Shown: positions 20,966-32,523 of the stretch, piece by piece | How the letters are laid out: the number at the start of each line of letters is the position of its first letter | Numbering within the stretch: the first letter of the stretch is position 1 | From: Brachypodium distachyon | Taxonomy: Eukaryota; Streptophyta; Magnoliopsida; Poales; Poaceae | DNA: 64,000 nucleotides | Assembly (NCBI RefSeq): GCF_000005505.3 | Contig: NC_016132.3 | Location: 33,804,914 to 33,868,913 of the forward strand | Direction of reading: 5' to 3' | Translations under genes and position numbers: made by a program | Notes under the pieces: generated by a model | What the model was told of the DNA's origin: nothing | The model's database searches: none | The model's input: the letters and a program-made list of their open reading frames with translations, nothing else

Positions 20966-23900
20966 TTAGTTGATAGGGCTACTGGCTGAGCCAGTGTTGG
21001 CCTCCTTTGATGAAGAGGCATGTGCTTCCTCTGTCTTCAAGTCTACACCGCCTGTAGCCTCAATGGCTCTTTTCTTAAGGACGGAATTTTGGTCGTCGTC
21101 TATTAAGAAGTAAGCCTGGCCAGCCTGGTCCTGTGCGGCAAGTGACTCAAAAATTTTATGGAATTCACGGTCGCAGTGATCGGACCGCAGGAACCTTTCA
21201 GAGATAGTTATCACGCCGTTGGGTCCAGGCATTTTGAGGTTAAGGTAAGCGTAATGCGGGATTGCCATAAAGCGTGCTAACCCGACGCGACTCAAGATCA
21301 CGTGGTACTGGGATGGCCGGTCGACCACTTCGAAGTCGAGTCTTTCGCGTCTGAAGTTGTGGGGTGTGTCGAACACCACGTCAAGGCTAACTTTGCCCAG
21401 TGGAGTGGCTGCTTTTCCTGGGATGATCCCATGGAACGTTGTCTTTGTGGGAGCCAGCTTTGTTGTTGAGCGGTTCATCTTTCGTAGGGTGTCGGCGTAG
21501 ATAATGTTTAGCCCACTTCCGCCATCGATGAACACTTTGTTCAACATGTAGCCCCCGATCTGTGCGTCGAGCACCAGTGTTGCGTTTCCCGGTTGCGGGA
21601 TGCAGGGTGGGTGATCTTCTCTGGAGAACGTGATCTCTACTTCCGACCAGTCGAGGTACTCCATTGAAGAGGGAGGTGACCTCATGGCCATATGGACCTG
21701 CCGAGTTATAGACTTTTGGACCCGATTCGTGGGTTTCCCCTTTTGAATCATGCAGATGTGACCGACCGGAGTCGGATATGAACTGGCGACCGTTGTCGGC
21801 GCTTCTGGCGGCGGTGCAAGTGCAACTGGGTGCACTGCACCGGCGAAATTGGCTGGGCGCGGAGGCAGAGGAGGAGCACCGATGGCTAGAGCTCCTGGTA
21901 TGGGAGGCGTCAAAGGTACATTGAATCGTTCGTTAGGGTATGGAAGCATCTGAGGTAATTGTGAGAAGCCAGCACTAGTTGCCGACTGTTGTGTCCTGGC
22001 AAACTCAGCCTGTAGTTCCTTGAAACGCCGGCACTCGGCTAGAGGGTGACTTGGCTTGATGTTGCCTTGCTCATCCCTGTAGACGTGAAACGGGCAGGGG
22101 GAAGCTAGTTGTTGAGAAAGGGTGGGTTGGTTCCCTTTTTCTCTGCCATTGTTGCTTGCGCTTGTCACCACCATGAAAACCTCCGCCGCGATTTTCGTTC
22201 TCCCGAGAGCCAAAATCTGACAGAGAGGCTGCTGCGATGAATTCAGGTGGGTGCAATTCTTCGAAGGCTCGGTTTTTGCACTTCCTCCTTCGATCGTGAC
22301 CACGATCACCCTCTTCCTCTGGAGATCGGTGGCGTTCATTGCAAACTGAGTCTTCACCGCCAGCCCATCGATTGGCGATTTCCATCAGATAGTTGATGGT
22401 TGTGGGCCGAACGCGAGCCAGTTCTTCCTTGAGTTCGACTCGTCGGAGTCCTCGTTTGGAAGTGTCGATGCCGCTTTCATCGGAGACTTCCTCAGAAACG
22501 TGTTTGGTGTTGGTCCAGTGTTGGATGTACGAACGGATGGATTCTCCCTCTTTTTGAATGCAAGCTCGGAGTTGCTTGAGGGAGACGGGTCGTTTGTACG
22601 TGGACCTGAAGTTGCGGGTGAAAGCTTAGACGAGCTCCTCCCACGAGTCAATGTCGTCTCGTGGTAAGCCAGTTAGCCATGTGCGTGCAGGGCCTTTGAG
22701 TTGCAGCTGCAGGCACTGCATGGCGGTAGTACGAGAACCGCCTTGGCAGCGAATCCCGGTGAGGTAGTCTTCCAACCAAGTCTTGGGCTCTTGAGTGCCA
22801 TCATACTTGGCTAGATCGGTCGGCGGCTGAAGCATGGCGCTCCGCATGTCTCAGCCTCGTGATCGGAGTCCGGCGAGCGGTCGCGATACCTGTCTCGCCA
22901 ATCGCGGTTTGTGACCTGGGGAGACCCCAGTGTTTCCCTCGGGTGCGAGTCGCGCTCCCTGCGACTTCGTGGAGGCGGGTCGAGGTCATGCTGGATTTCT
23001 CCATCGCGGCGGGATGGAGTCCTGTCCCGCGGCTGCCTTCGGTTGTTGAAGTCTTGGCTGATACAAGAAGCCCTCGCTTTATTCAATCGTTCCAGAATCT
23101 GTTTGTGAAGCCGTGAGTGCGGGTCACTATCGGGTGACTGGATTGTTTGTAGGTAGGTATTGGCGGCAAGCAAGGCAGCCTCCGGGGTTTCTGGTATCAT
23201 ATCGCCGTGGTCGTCAACCGACATGAAGCTTGGAGCCAGGTTACGGGTCGTGTGATCACGACACGAGATGTTTCACCTGGGGAGATCTCTAGGAGGCGTG
23301 GCTCCATCAGAGTCGCTGAGTGAACCCGGGTGAGTTCTTTTGTGTGCCTGAATATCTTCATCCAGTTTCTTCAGCCTCTCCGCTTCAAGCTTTTGCTTCT
23401 TGACGAAATCCTCATTCTCTTTGTTCAGGTCAAGTTGGGCCCTGCCAAGTGAGTTGGCATATAATTGCAACTCAGCGATGGTGGGATCCTTCATGAGGAC
23501 TCCCGATTCATGAGTTGCCTGGACTCGAGCTCTCTGCCGCAGAATATCCAGCCGGTAGACTCGCGGATGCATTCGCGGCCGGAGGAGTCTGCTTTGCGGT
23601 GGCGGGATTTGTCATGAATACATGAGTGATGGCGCACTCGGGCGCAAGATCGCTGCTGCTATGGCAGCCTTCTCGCTCTGAGCAGTTGCCGGCGTCGCCT
23701 GGGACGGGGCTTTCTGCAGACTGGGGTGGATTGCTGTCAGAATCGGAGGAGGTTCCTAGGGAAACCTGCTCTGTTTCGTCGAGTGAACCCGACAAGGTGA
23801 GGTTGTCATGGCAACTCCCTTGTTCTGAGCGGTCGCTAGCATCGTTAGGGACGGGGTTGTCCGCATGTGAAGATGGACCGACTTTAAAATCAGAGCAGGT

Positions 23901-24203
23901 CCAAGAGGGGACTTGCTCTGCCTCCTTGAGTAGCTCTGACGAGCTTGTCGGCGGGTCTTTCTCTGAAGGAGAAAGGAGAAGCAAATCTTCCGGAGTCGAA
24001 GGAGTCGGACACGGTAATCGAAGGATACCGGATCGGACGTGGAACTCGCCGAATATGAGGTCCAAGCGGGCATCAAGCTTGTCCAAGGCTGCGGGGTTGG
24101 ACTGGAGGCGAGCGGCAGAAGACTCGAGGATCGTCGACTCCTCCTGAGTCGATGGTGGTACTGCTGGATCTGGAACCGCGGAGGTCGTGTTTCCAACACA
24201 CAT
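20966..24203 (-). pseudogene. gag-protease of element A, frameshifted
   Basis: Translation would start at the ATG at 24203, shortly after the primer site. Pieces in different frames follow: an acidic N-terminal part (24203-23508), a charged linker (23572-23273), an RS-rich segment (23224-22811), the gag capsid core (22847-22626, with KTWLEDYLTGIRCQGG and ARTWLTGLP blocks, then a stop), and a final open frame to 20966. That frame has a retropepsin-like domain with the active site FIDGGSGLN near 21520. The capsid core builds virus-like particles and the protease cleaves the polyprotein. Several frameshifts and stops make this copy inactive, and no polymerase follows. Confidence 0.8.
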
Positions 24204-24205
24204 CT

Positions 24206-24223
24206 TCCCCACAGACGGCGCCA
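24206..24223 (-). other. Primer-binding site of element A
   Basis: On the minus strand TGGCGCCGTCTGTGGGGA begins one base inside the 5' LTR. It resembles the TGGCGCCGTTGCCGGGGA-type sites of plant Gypsy elements primed by tRNA-Asp; the exact tRNA was not tested. Confidence 0.75.
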
Positions 24224-24224
24224 A

Positions 24225-24713
24225 TGACGAAGATGTAACTTCGACAATGTCCATATTGATGTACTTGTATCAAGGAAAGATTTCGCGTATGTGTTGGCGA
24301 ACTCGTCGGCTAACCAGGACACATGGGACACGATTTACCCAGATTCAGGGCCCTCGATGAGGTAATACCCTTACATCCTGCTTGTCGGATCCGTATTGAT
24401 GAGTCGATTACAATGGGGTGCCGCAGAGTCTAGATGCACCGAATCGTCAAGTGCGTCTAAGCGACTTGTATCTAAGTTGGAGGGTGTCCTCTTGGCTCCC
24501 CCTCCTGGTCCTTTATATATGCAAGAATTCAGGTCTCAGGTAGAGTCCAAGTCAGTTACAATGAGGAGATATATTCTAATTAACCTTTCTTGTCTTCAGT
24601 CGCAAGATTTGGCATGTAAACTCCTGGAGTCGATGTAGGCTTCCTTCTGGGGCCCCAGCTGGGCTGTACCAGGTATACTTGAGTCGAGTACGTGGTTAGT
24701 CATAACCACGTCA
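24225..24713 (-). repeat. 5' LTR of element A
   Basis: 489 bp, TG...CA ends, about 29 mismatches to the 3' LTR. Drives the minus-strand gag transcript. Confidence 0.92.
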
Positions 24714-24718
24714 GTCAT

Positions 24719-26924
24719 CGCGGCCCGCCGCGCCGCCGCCGCTTCGGCTCGGGCATGGCTCGCCCTCGCCTCCGACGATGCGGCCCACCGCATCTTTTTT
24801 CGGCTCCGGCTCGATTTCGCCTCGCCTCCGCCGTCGCCGACGCAGCCCGCCGCGTCGCCGCCGGTTGCTGCTCGGGAGAGAAGAGAACGGCAGAGAAAAG
24901 AGAACGAGAGTGAAGAGTTCACGGGAAGGGAAGCTTCGGGAGAGAGAGAAGAAAACAAGAAAATAAGGAAAGAAAGTGGGATAAGGGAAGAAAGTGGGGC
25001 CCATCCGGATTTTGTGCGCAGAAACTAACCGCACCACGCGGTTAGTTACCAAAGAGGGAATTAGAAAAAAAAAGTTTGTAGCAATTACTTGAGGCCATCT
25101 CCCTATCATTCTTCTGTTAAAATTCAAGTATCGTTCTCAGCATGTACTTAATTTTTACCTTGGACACAATCACACAAATGGACCTTTTCTTTTTGACTGA
25201 AATTTTGTTAAGTCTCAATCGACTCATGTCTCACAGACACAATTCTTTGCCCAATCGATCGACATCATGGTACCTACGGAGCTTGGAGAATCTTCGGCGT
25301 TGCAAGCAACGCCCAAGTGGTAGTTCATCGAAAGACAAGTTCGCGCGGTCAAGTCTCTTGCCACGATAGAAAATATAAATACAAAAGGCATGAGTTGGTG
25401 ATGAGAAATGAAAACAGTGAAGTAACAAAGGAGAGCAAAGGTGTACGTCCTCACGTCAGTGGCAAGCTAGCGATGGGCCACTAGCTAAGCTCTATCTGTG
25501 CTGTTGGGTGATGGCGCAGAACCAACAACCCAAGTACCAGGATGACGCTTCTCGATGAGTGTCGGATGTGTCGCACGATTTCGACGTGAGGCCTTGTTAA
25601 ACTATGCAGTTACAGTTAGTGTCGTGTTGCTAATTGATTTTTGTTTTGGACCTTCACTCCTTTGGAGTCTCTGGATGCTTGCACGGAAGCTACCCCGGCA
25701 CAACAAAAAGATGCGTCCGTGTGATGGTGAGGGCTCGGACCGTCGGAATGATAGAGATTTTTTCATTCCCTGTTTTCCACCGATGATCGACAATTAGCAG
25801 ACTTAATACTCCCTGTTTTTCCACTCGGACAAAGAACAGCATAAACGTAAACCATGCAACCCCTCTTTTTTTAAGAAAGTGACCATCTCCGATGAATCCC
25901 TAAATTTTGTCATCAAATTTCTTTTTTGTCTGATCACCCAACGGTGTCCCCAGAATACTCTCCCAAATATTTTCTTTTCTATTTTTTATTTTTCCTTTAC
26001 CTCGTGCGAACCATCTTCTTCCCCTCACCCTGCGCCCGCATCTCTCGCACCCCGAGGCTGCCGCCTCTTCCTTGACCGCGAGTCCCCGCCACCTCCTCCA
26101 TCTGGGCCAGCTCGAGCACCGCGGATCAGGCGCGTCTTCCAGCGGGGAGGGAGAAGCCGTAGGACGGAGATTCTCCCATGCTATGGCGCGGCGGCCGGAT
26201 CCGGCCATTCCACGAGCGGCCCTCCGCCCTCCCCCCGCCGTGACCACCCTCTGCGCAAGCGCGAGCCCCCGCCGCCTCCTCCCTCTGCGCAAGCGCGAGC
26301 CCTGCCGCCTCCTCCTCCCTCTGTGCCGGCGTGCCCACCGCCTCCTCCTCACCGGAGACGTTGCTAGGAGCTGCTGCCGCCGCATCTCTCTCGCCGGAGA
26401 CGCTGCTCGAAGCCAACCCGAGCTCCACCTCTCCTGCTCTCCTCACTCTGTCCCTGTTGCATGGGCCGAGCGGACACGGCCGCTGACGTCAACACAGACA
26501 CCCCATTTCTCCCCCAAATTGCCAATTTTGGGATCTTGTCGGACAATTTTGTCCGTTCAGAGGATTATTGGGTCACAAATTTGAGGACAAAATGTTCATA
26601 TCTCCTAAATAAAACAATCGGGTATAAAGCATGCAGTGTTGAGGATACAGTGCTAGAAAATTGACCTATATCTCGTCAGTGGTCTTTTGTCATGAACTCC
26701 TCACTCATAAATCCAGATATACCCAATCAATTCAAACTCAAGAGGAAGTGTTGGTCTAGAGTTCCTGCGAAGTTCTAGCCTTGAGATCGAAAGGTCTTGT
26801 TTAATTAGTCCGGACTCAAAAAAGACGGTACTACACTTTAACTATCGACCATGGACACACTCTAAAAGTAAGTGTTGTTCTACTATCCCAACAAATAATA
26901 ATTGCTTTACAAGAGAATTCAATA
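24719..26924. other. GC-rich then AT-rich intergenic DNA, no gene seen
   Basis: 24719-24960 is CpG-rich and continues the block broken by element A. A perfect hairpin CTAACCGC-ACCAC-GCGGTTAG lies at about 25026-25046. Around 26240-26345 the unit CTCTGCGCAAGCGCGAGCC plus CCGCCGCCTCCTCC recurs two to three times. Long open frames on both strands reflect composition. No domain recognised. Confidence 0.45.
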
Positions 26925-27312
26925 TTTTTTCCTGAAAATTTGCCCACTATGCTCAAATGCCAATAAAAAATTTACTTGTACCCAGGGACGGAGGCAGGAA
27001 AAAAACATAGAGAGGGTCAGAATAGAAGAGATAATTTATTGGAAGGGCCCAAGCATAAAAACTAAAGTTTATAGGATAAAATTGCAAAGGTTATGAAGGT
27101 GATTAACTACAAATTCCAAATCTTGGGGGGGCCAGGGCCGTGCTAGCTTCGGTGCTACCTCCGCTCCTGCCTGTACCAAATATGCCAATCAAATTTTGCA
27201 CAACTAATGGTCAACTAGCGGTCAAGTAACGGTAGCGGCGTATAAATTTGAGTGGCATATTTGGAACAAGTAAATTATGAGTGACATTTGGACAAATTTT
27301 CAGGGGCAATTA
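26925..27312. mobile_element. Inverted-repeat element disrupted by a hAT-like MITE
   Basis: CCTGAAAATTTGCCC..ATGCC..AATTTACTTGTACC at 26928-26982 is mirrored, inverted and diverged, at 27250-27310. The pairing supports a short DNA transposon of about 200 bp before insertion of the MITE at 26983-27169. Its class is unresolved. Confidence 0.5.
26983..27169. mobile_element. hAT-like MITE
   Basis: Ends CAGGGACGGAGGCAG and, inverted, CAGGAGCGGAGGTAG. The flanks CTTGTACC (26975-26982) and CCTGTACC (27170-27177) form an 8-bp target duplication with one mismatch, the hAT signature. It is 187 bp, close to the 186-bp element at 54360-54545, which has similar ends (CAGNGGCGGA). Confidence 0.68.
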
Positions 27313-27680
27313 TGAAATTCTCTCTTGCTTTATGATGAAACTAACTCACTCGTTATTTTGTGTAGCTTACTGAAATAATCTGATTTGAATCACTTGTAAC
27401 TTTTGTTCGATCTCGAGAATCATTGAAGTGTGGTGCTTTGGATCATAACACAAGAAACTGGGGGCACGGCCCTGGACGCCTCGTCGAATTGGATGCGATT
27501 TTAGTCCCGCTTGAGCCACGATGTTCTATGGGTTTTTTTGATCGAATTCTATGAGTTGCTGTTTCCGTCTGCTTGGTTGGGCCTTTTCGCTCGTTGGGCT
27601 TTGGCCCGCTGTAAACTGGGCGCTGCATCTGCGTGGATTCAAGAACCAAGAGACCTGTTTTTCCCATAAAAAAACTGTGA
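27313..27680. other. Intergenic, no gene seen
   Basis: No domain, RNA gene or transposon terminus supported. Confidence 0.4.
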
Positions 27681-28404
27681 GCTGCCTCTGTGTTTTTTCT
27701 TTTCTTTTTTAGCAAACGATCTGGTTTTATTGATTCAAGCGACAAAGTACAAAAGATCAATACACGAACAAACACAAATAACACAGATATTCAACAAAAC
27801 TAAAAGCTTCATTGTAATCTTTCGAAGTAAACTTCTCTTGATCCATCATTCGCATCTTGATACTTCTCCACGTGTTCGTTTACAAAATTGCAGAATACCG
27901 TGCTTGCACAAGCTGAACTAACATCAGAAGTTTTGAAAAGCCGCATGAGCCGCTCCTCTCAAACGGTGAAAACCTAAGATCATTGAACGCACCATGGCCG
28001 GGGCAATACTTTTGCGAGACAAGTTGTAAAACTGCTTCTCCGTCGATGAATCCACAAGGAAAAAGATCAGCAACCCGAAAATACGTGTCGTGAGAACCAG
28101 TGACTCCATGGCATAGGTTGCAACGCCTACACCTGGACGATGAAGGAGTCAGGACACCAATCTTGTAGACGACGTCGTCTCCATCGCCAAGACGCCATCG
28201 AGAAGCACGCAAAAACCTAGCAAAAAAAAAGGTAGCAAACCTTGATGCCGAACATTGTTCCGTGGTTCCCCTCGTCTCTTAAAACCAGATCGGGCGCGAA
28301 AGACGAAAGGAACCGCTGGAGATTGAAGTTTCTTAGAAGACGATGGCGGTTAGGGTTTCTCTTACGCCTTTGGCGTTTTGCAATTTGTGCGCTGCATCTG
28401 TGTT
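27681..28404 (-). mobile_element. 0.7-kb retroposon with poly(A) signal and 14-bp target duplication
   Basis: GCTGCCTCTGTGTT (27681-27694) and GCTGCATCTGTGTT (28391-28404) differ at one base and bracket a 696-bp insert. On the minus strand it opens with an AAACCCTAACCGCC-type leader, ends with AATCAATAAAACC followed about 15 nt later by an A-rich tail, and so looks like the reverse-transcribed copy of a polyadenylated RNA. It has a 110-residue open frame with CRRCNLCHG but no ATG in a good position. It could be an internally deleted LINE (short 5' and 3' ends only) or a processed copy of a host transcript. Confidence 0.68.
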
Positions 28405-28520
28405 ATAGCAAAACGTTTATACAACAGTACAACACCAACTCACGCATGCTGTGAAGGGAATTAACGGCCGTATAGATACTCTCCGATGGGCGACGGCCCG
28501 TCTATCAGATCTAGAGACAG

Positions 28521-28528
28521 TATATATG
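28521..28528 (+). promoter_or_regulatory. TATA box upstream of small membrane protein gene
   Basis: TATATATG preceded by GACAG and followed by GCCCC, 140 bp before the ATG at 28668. This gives a leader of roughly 110 nt. Confidence 0.5.
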
Positions 28529-28667
28529 GCCCCAGCAAAAGGTTGTTAGGACAACAAATTTCCCTCTAATAACTCCGATCTGTTTGCAAATACTCCCATC
28601 GTTTTCTTCCTCTGGACCAGGACTAGACTAGAATTAGATCGATCGATCTGTGGGCAGGCAGCTGATT

Positions 28668-29084
28668 ATGGAAGACGGCGCCGTGGTTGTTAATGCCGTG
28701 GCCGAACCCGAACCCGGCTTCGCTCGCCCCATCCGTTTGGTGTGTGCAGAGAAGGTGTCGTGGTTACTCGCCAAACTCATCGACGCGCAAGCCTTAGTCG
28801 GCGGCGCCGGCGATGACGATGAGGACGCCGTGAAGCCGGAGCCGCATGATAGTAGCAAGTGGGCGCTCATTTTGATCCAATTTGCCGCCGCCTTCTTCGC
28901 TTTTGGAGTAGCCACCTTTTATTTTTACTTGAGCAATACTTTGCTGCCCTTCTCATGGAGCAATTCTTTGTTGCCCATGCTATTTTTCCTACTTACATTC
29001 TTGATCCTAGTATGTTCGATTGGTCTCATCGTTCAGGGCGAAGCCGGTCGTTTTTGGTTCATAGATAACCTGCTCCAGTTCTAG
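28668..29084 (+). CDS. Small two-pass membrane protein, unknown function
   Basis: 138 residues in one exon. The first in-frame ATG is at 28668. The N-terminal 60 residues are soluble and acidic (DDDEDAVKPEP), with PEPGFARPIRLVCAEKVSWL just before. Two hydrophobic segments follow, at about residues 66-90 (ALILIQFAAAFFAFGVATFY) and 100-125 (LLPMLFFLLTFLILVCSIGL). The tail is short and ends at LLQF. A TATA box sits at a proper distance. I do not recognise the family; grasses have many small lineage-specific proteins of this form. The hydrophobic pair and clean frame argue for a real gene, but the absence of a known homologue keeps confidence moderate. Confidence 0.6.
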   Translation: MEDGAVVVNAVAEPEPGFARPIRLVCAEKVSWLLAKLIDAQALVGGAGDDDEDAVKPEPHDSSKWALILIQFAAAFFAFGVATFYFYLSNTLLPFSWSNSLLPMLFFLLTFLILVCSIGLIVQGEAGRFWFIDNLLQF

Positions 29085-29593
29085 CTAGCTACCAATCAAA
29101 TAAATTCTTCTTGTTCCTGGAACTCGATCGCACGTGAACCAAAATGTTACAAATTTTTATAGTGTGCACGCTTGTTTTCGTCAAGTTTCTGAATTCATGT
29201 TTGATCTCGATTTCAGTTTAATATCATTCGCCGTATGGGCTTTGACCCATTGCAAGTATGTCAGCTACAATGCTGAACCTCACACTTTAATGTAATTTAT
29301 TCCTGGACACAACACTTGAGGCTTGAGATCGAAGAGGGAACTAGTCAACGGTCAAATAACTCAGATAGTTTAGGATTCTCAAAAGGATACGCCATTAATT
29401 AAGCATATTTACTATACTGTCCGGACTAGAGGTGTCACACCTTTTTTTGCGGGGAACAGAGGTGGCCCAACCAAATGCAGTTGAAGACTTTTTGTCACAT
29501 GCTGGTTTCAACAAGTGATTGTTCTACGAACATGTTTTTACTCCAGTGACCAGATACTTTTTTTTTCTTTCTCCCGAACAATTAGCAGGTGGT
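29085..29593. other. 3' flank of the small membrane protein gene
   Basis: Contains AATAAATTC about 15 bp after the stop, a possible polyadenylation signal. Nothing else is recognised before the LINE target duplication at 29594. Confidence 0.45.
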
Positions 29594-32523
29594 GTGCTAG
29601 GTTTTTTTCTTTTGACGAAAGCAGCAGCGCTGCGATTCATTAATTAAGAAGGAATGAAGTACAGGAGGCCTCAACGGGGGAAAAGAAAAAACTGTACATA
29701 TAAGGAACATCAATTAGCTAGAGCAACTAGAAAAACTAGGAAACTTCTGGCGGCTGAACCGCTTGGGACCAGAGATCAACAATCATGGGAATAAAGCAGC
29801 ACCCTTGAAGCTGCCGGCCGTCCAGGCTGCAAGCTCGTCCCAAGCCAGCTGACTGAGACGCGAGACCGTCCGCTGGGCATTGTTGAAAATCTGAAGATTG
29901 CGCTCCAACCAGATGAACCAACATCCAAGCATGAGAAGGGTGCTGATCTTATGCTTCCGCTTCGGATCAGGGCAAAGAGAGAGCTCGGCCTGCCACCAAG
30001 TGATAGGTCAGAAGGCCGTGGAGAAACAGACAGCCGCATCTGCCCACGCTGAGCAATGGAGGTCCGGAAGCTAGCCGAGAAGGAGCAGTTTAGGAAGATG
30101 TGGGATGCAGTTTCAGGATGTATCCGACATAATTGACAAATTGGGTTGTGCGGGATCCCTTTGATAGCAAGACGGTCCGCAGTGAGACATCTGTTCTGGG
30201 AAGCAAGCCACATGAAAAACTTGATTTTCGGAGGCACATGAACTTCCCACACAAGGTTTCCTGCCACCGATAGAGATCTTCCGAAGATTTGCATATGGTA
30301 TGCGCTTGCGGCGGAGTAGGCACCGCTTGCCGATAGCTTCCAAGAGATGGTATCAATTGCATTAGAGAGGCTAACCTACTGAAGCTGCTCCCAAAGATGG
30401 AAAAATTCGACCAGAACAGCAGGAGACGGATTACACTTGATCCTCGAAATCCAATTCTGATTATGGAAAGCTTCATGGACAGTGCAATTCTGCTTGGTGG
30501 AGAAAAGGCCAAGAAAAGACTCTTTTCAGCATGCAGTTGTTGATCTAGGGGTCGTGCCAGAAGGAGCAGCGTTCTCCATTGCCCACAACAGAAGAAGTGG
30601 TAGCATGAAAGACAGAGAGAGTAACCGGGTCTTTGGCGAAGAAATTAAAGAGCTCATGATCAGCACCACCCCAGCTGCGCCAAAGCCATCGACTCTCAAA
30701 GCCTGGCTGTGGAAGGCTAAATTAGAAACACCAAGACCCCCCGAAATCTCTGGGCGAGCAAACCTTGTTCCAATTTACAAGACTCTTAGCTCCACTGGCA
30801 TTATCTTTCCCAGACCACAAGAAAGACCTCTGGAGCTTGTCGATTTGCTTTAGAACCCAAGCTGGCTGGTTGACGGCAAGCATTTGATAAGTGGGGATGA
30901 AGGAGAGGACCGCCTTGACCAGGACGAGCCTGCCAGCATTAGAGAGAAATAAACCCTGCCAGCCCGCTAGCTTCTTCGCTACTTTATCGATCAACGGCTG
31001 AAAATCGCTCCTCTTCAAACGGGCGGTGGAGAGCGGCATGTCAAGATACTCGCAAGGGAAAACATCTGCCTGGCAGTGGAGAGCCTCAACCGTTTGCAGC
31101 ATAGCTGTTCGTGACATCTAATGTTGTAGAGCTTGCTTTTAGAGAGGTTGATAGCAAGGTCAGTGGCATTGCCAAAGAGCTGGAGAATACTTGCAGCCAC
31201 CACAGAGTCTCTTCCAGAGGGATTTAAGAACAGCATAGCATCATCAGCATAGAGAGAGGTGCGGTGACGAATAGGAGGAGAGCCCACCGGCAGTAGAAGC
31301 CCTTCCGATTCAGCCACAAAAAGGAGAGAGCTGAGGCAGTCCATAACCAGAACAAAGAGCAGCGGCGACAGCGGGTCTCCTTGCCTTAACACGCGACGAT
31401 GGTCAATTGGTTCAGAAAGAGCTTGGTTGACAAGGATGCTGGTAGAGGAGGTGCGTGGCAGCATAGCAATCCAAGCGACCCATCGGCGAGGGAAACGACG
31501 ATATGCTAGGAGCTTGATTAGATATTCCCACGACACCGAGTCAAAAGCCTTTGAAATATCGAGCTTGAGTAAGAGAGCAGGGCTGTTAGATTGGTGGAGG
31601 CGACGCACAGCCATTTGGACAGCAACAAAATTATCATGGATGCAACACCCTTTGATGAAGGCACTTTGGCAGGTGGACACGAGCTCCGGCATGCGAGGGT
31701 GGAGGCGGATGGCCATCTTCAGATTTAGGGATAAGAATCATATTAGCAGAGTTGATGCGGTGAAGGCCCTGGTCATTGAGGTTCCACAGCAAATTGAAGG
31801 CAGCCATCACATCATCACGGATAATATGCCAGCAGATGTGATAGAATTTTCCATTGAATCCGTCTGGCCTCGGTGCGTTATCCGGGTTCAGGGAGCGCAC
31901 CACATTGAGAATCTCTTCCGCAGAGGAGTGAGCCGCAAGACCGTCTAGGGTGACAATGGGAAACTGAAGAGCCGACAAGTTGATAGATTCAGAACTAAAC
32001 CCGGGCTGCCCAATAATGGAGTGGAAGTACTCGTGGATCATATCAATTTTCTGTGCATTGTCAGAGATACACGCACCATCGCGGTCGAGGGAAGTGAAGG
32101 TATTTTCCTGCGTCTGGCCGAGGCCTTTAGATGGAACCGCTTGGAGTTGGTGTCTCCCAGTTTAAGCCAGGTGTAGCGCGATCGCTGGCGCCAAATCGTT
32201 CGCTCAAGAGAGGCAATCCCCAAAACAGAAGCTTTAGTTGTCGGCGGAAAGATAATTCATGATCAGAGAGCGGCCTGCGGTCCCGGCCTTGTCAAACATG
32301 AAAATTAGCTCATTAACAATAGCAGATTGAAGCTTGAGATCTTCCCTGAAATTAGCGCTCCACTTTGATAGGGCCTTGGCTGTGGCGGACAGCTTGCTAT
32401 GCAGAGTAATAAAAGCATTGCCAATAGCCGGCGTCGAGTTCCAAGCAGCCGCAACGGTCTCAAGAAAATCCTCTTGCTTGGTCCAGAAATCATCAAATCT
32501 GAAACAGCGGCATGGTGCTAGGT
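29594..32523 (-). mobile_element. 5'-truncated LINE (L1-type) with 9-bp target duplication
   Basis: GTGCTAGGT at 29594-29602 and 32515-32523 flanks a minus-strand element of 2.9 kb. A T-run at the low end is the poly(A) tail. Reading 5' to 3' on the minus strand: a short linker (32223-32040), the reverse transcriptase (about 32041-31020) with LLKLDISKAFDSVSWEYL, QGDPLSPLLF and the catalytic YADD, then the C-terminal domain and a zinc-knuckle zf-RVT block (about 30294-29776; FFMWLASQNRCLTADRL, CQLCRIHPETASHIFLNC). The endonuclease part is missing, so the element was truncated on arrival. Stops and frameshifts since then break the frame in at least five places. It inserted about 500 bp from the subtilase 3' end. 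Confidence 0.87.

Larger units (their letters stand above)
14035..24713 (-). mobile_element. LTR retrotransposon element A (Gypsy, Tat-like), non-autonomous
   Basis: Two 489-bp LTRs (14035-14523 and 24225-24713) begin TGACG and end CGTCA. The 5-bp flanks GTCGT (14030-14034) and GTCAT (24714-24718) differ at one base. A tRNA-like primer site next to the right LTR and a polypurine tract next to the left LTR place the element on the minus strand. It encodes gag and an aspartic protease, then lacks reverse transcriptase, RNase H and integrase. In their place lie a 52-bp minisatellite and two genes on the opposite strand. I counted about 29 mismatches between the LTRs by eye (about 6 percent), so the insertion is not recent. 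Movement would have needed enzymes from another element. Confidence 0.92.

Noticed and set aside
25879..26584. Frames of 160-170 residues on both strands
   Set aside because: Proline/arginine-rich translations of CCGCCGCCTCCTCC-type repeats; no domain.
30482..31948. Plus-strand frames of 123 and 173 residues
   Set aside because: Antisense shadows of the LINE reverse transcriptase on the minus strand.
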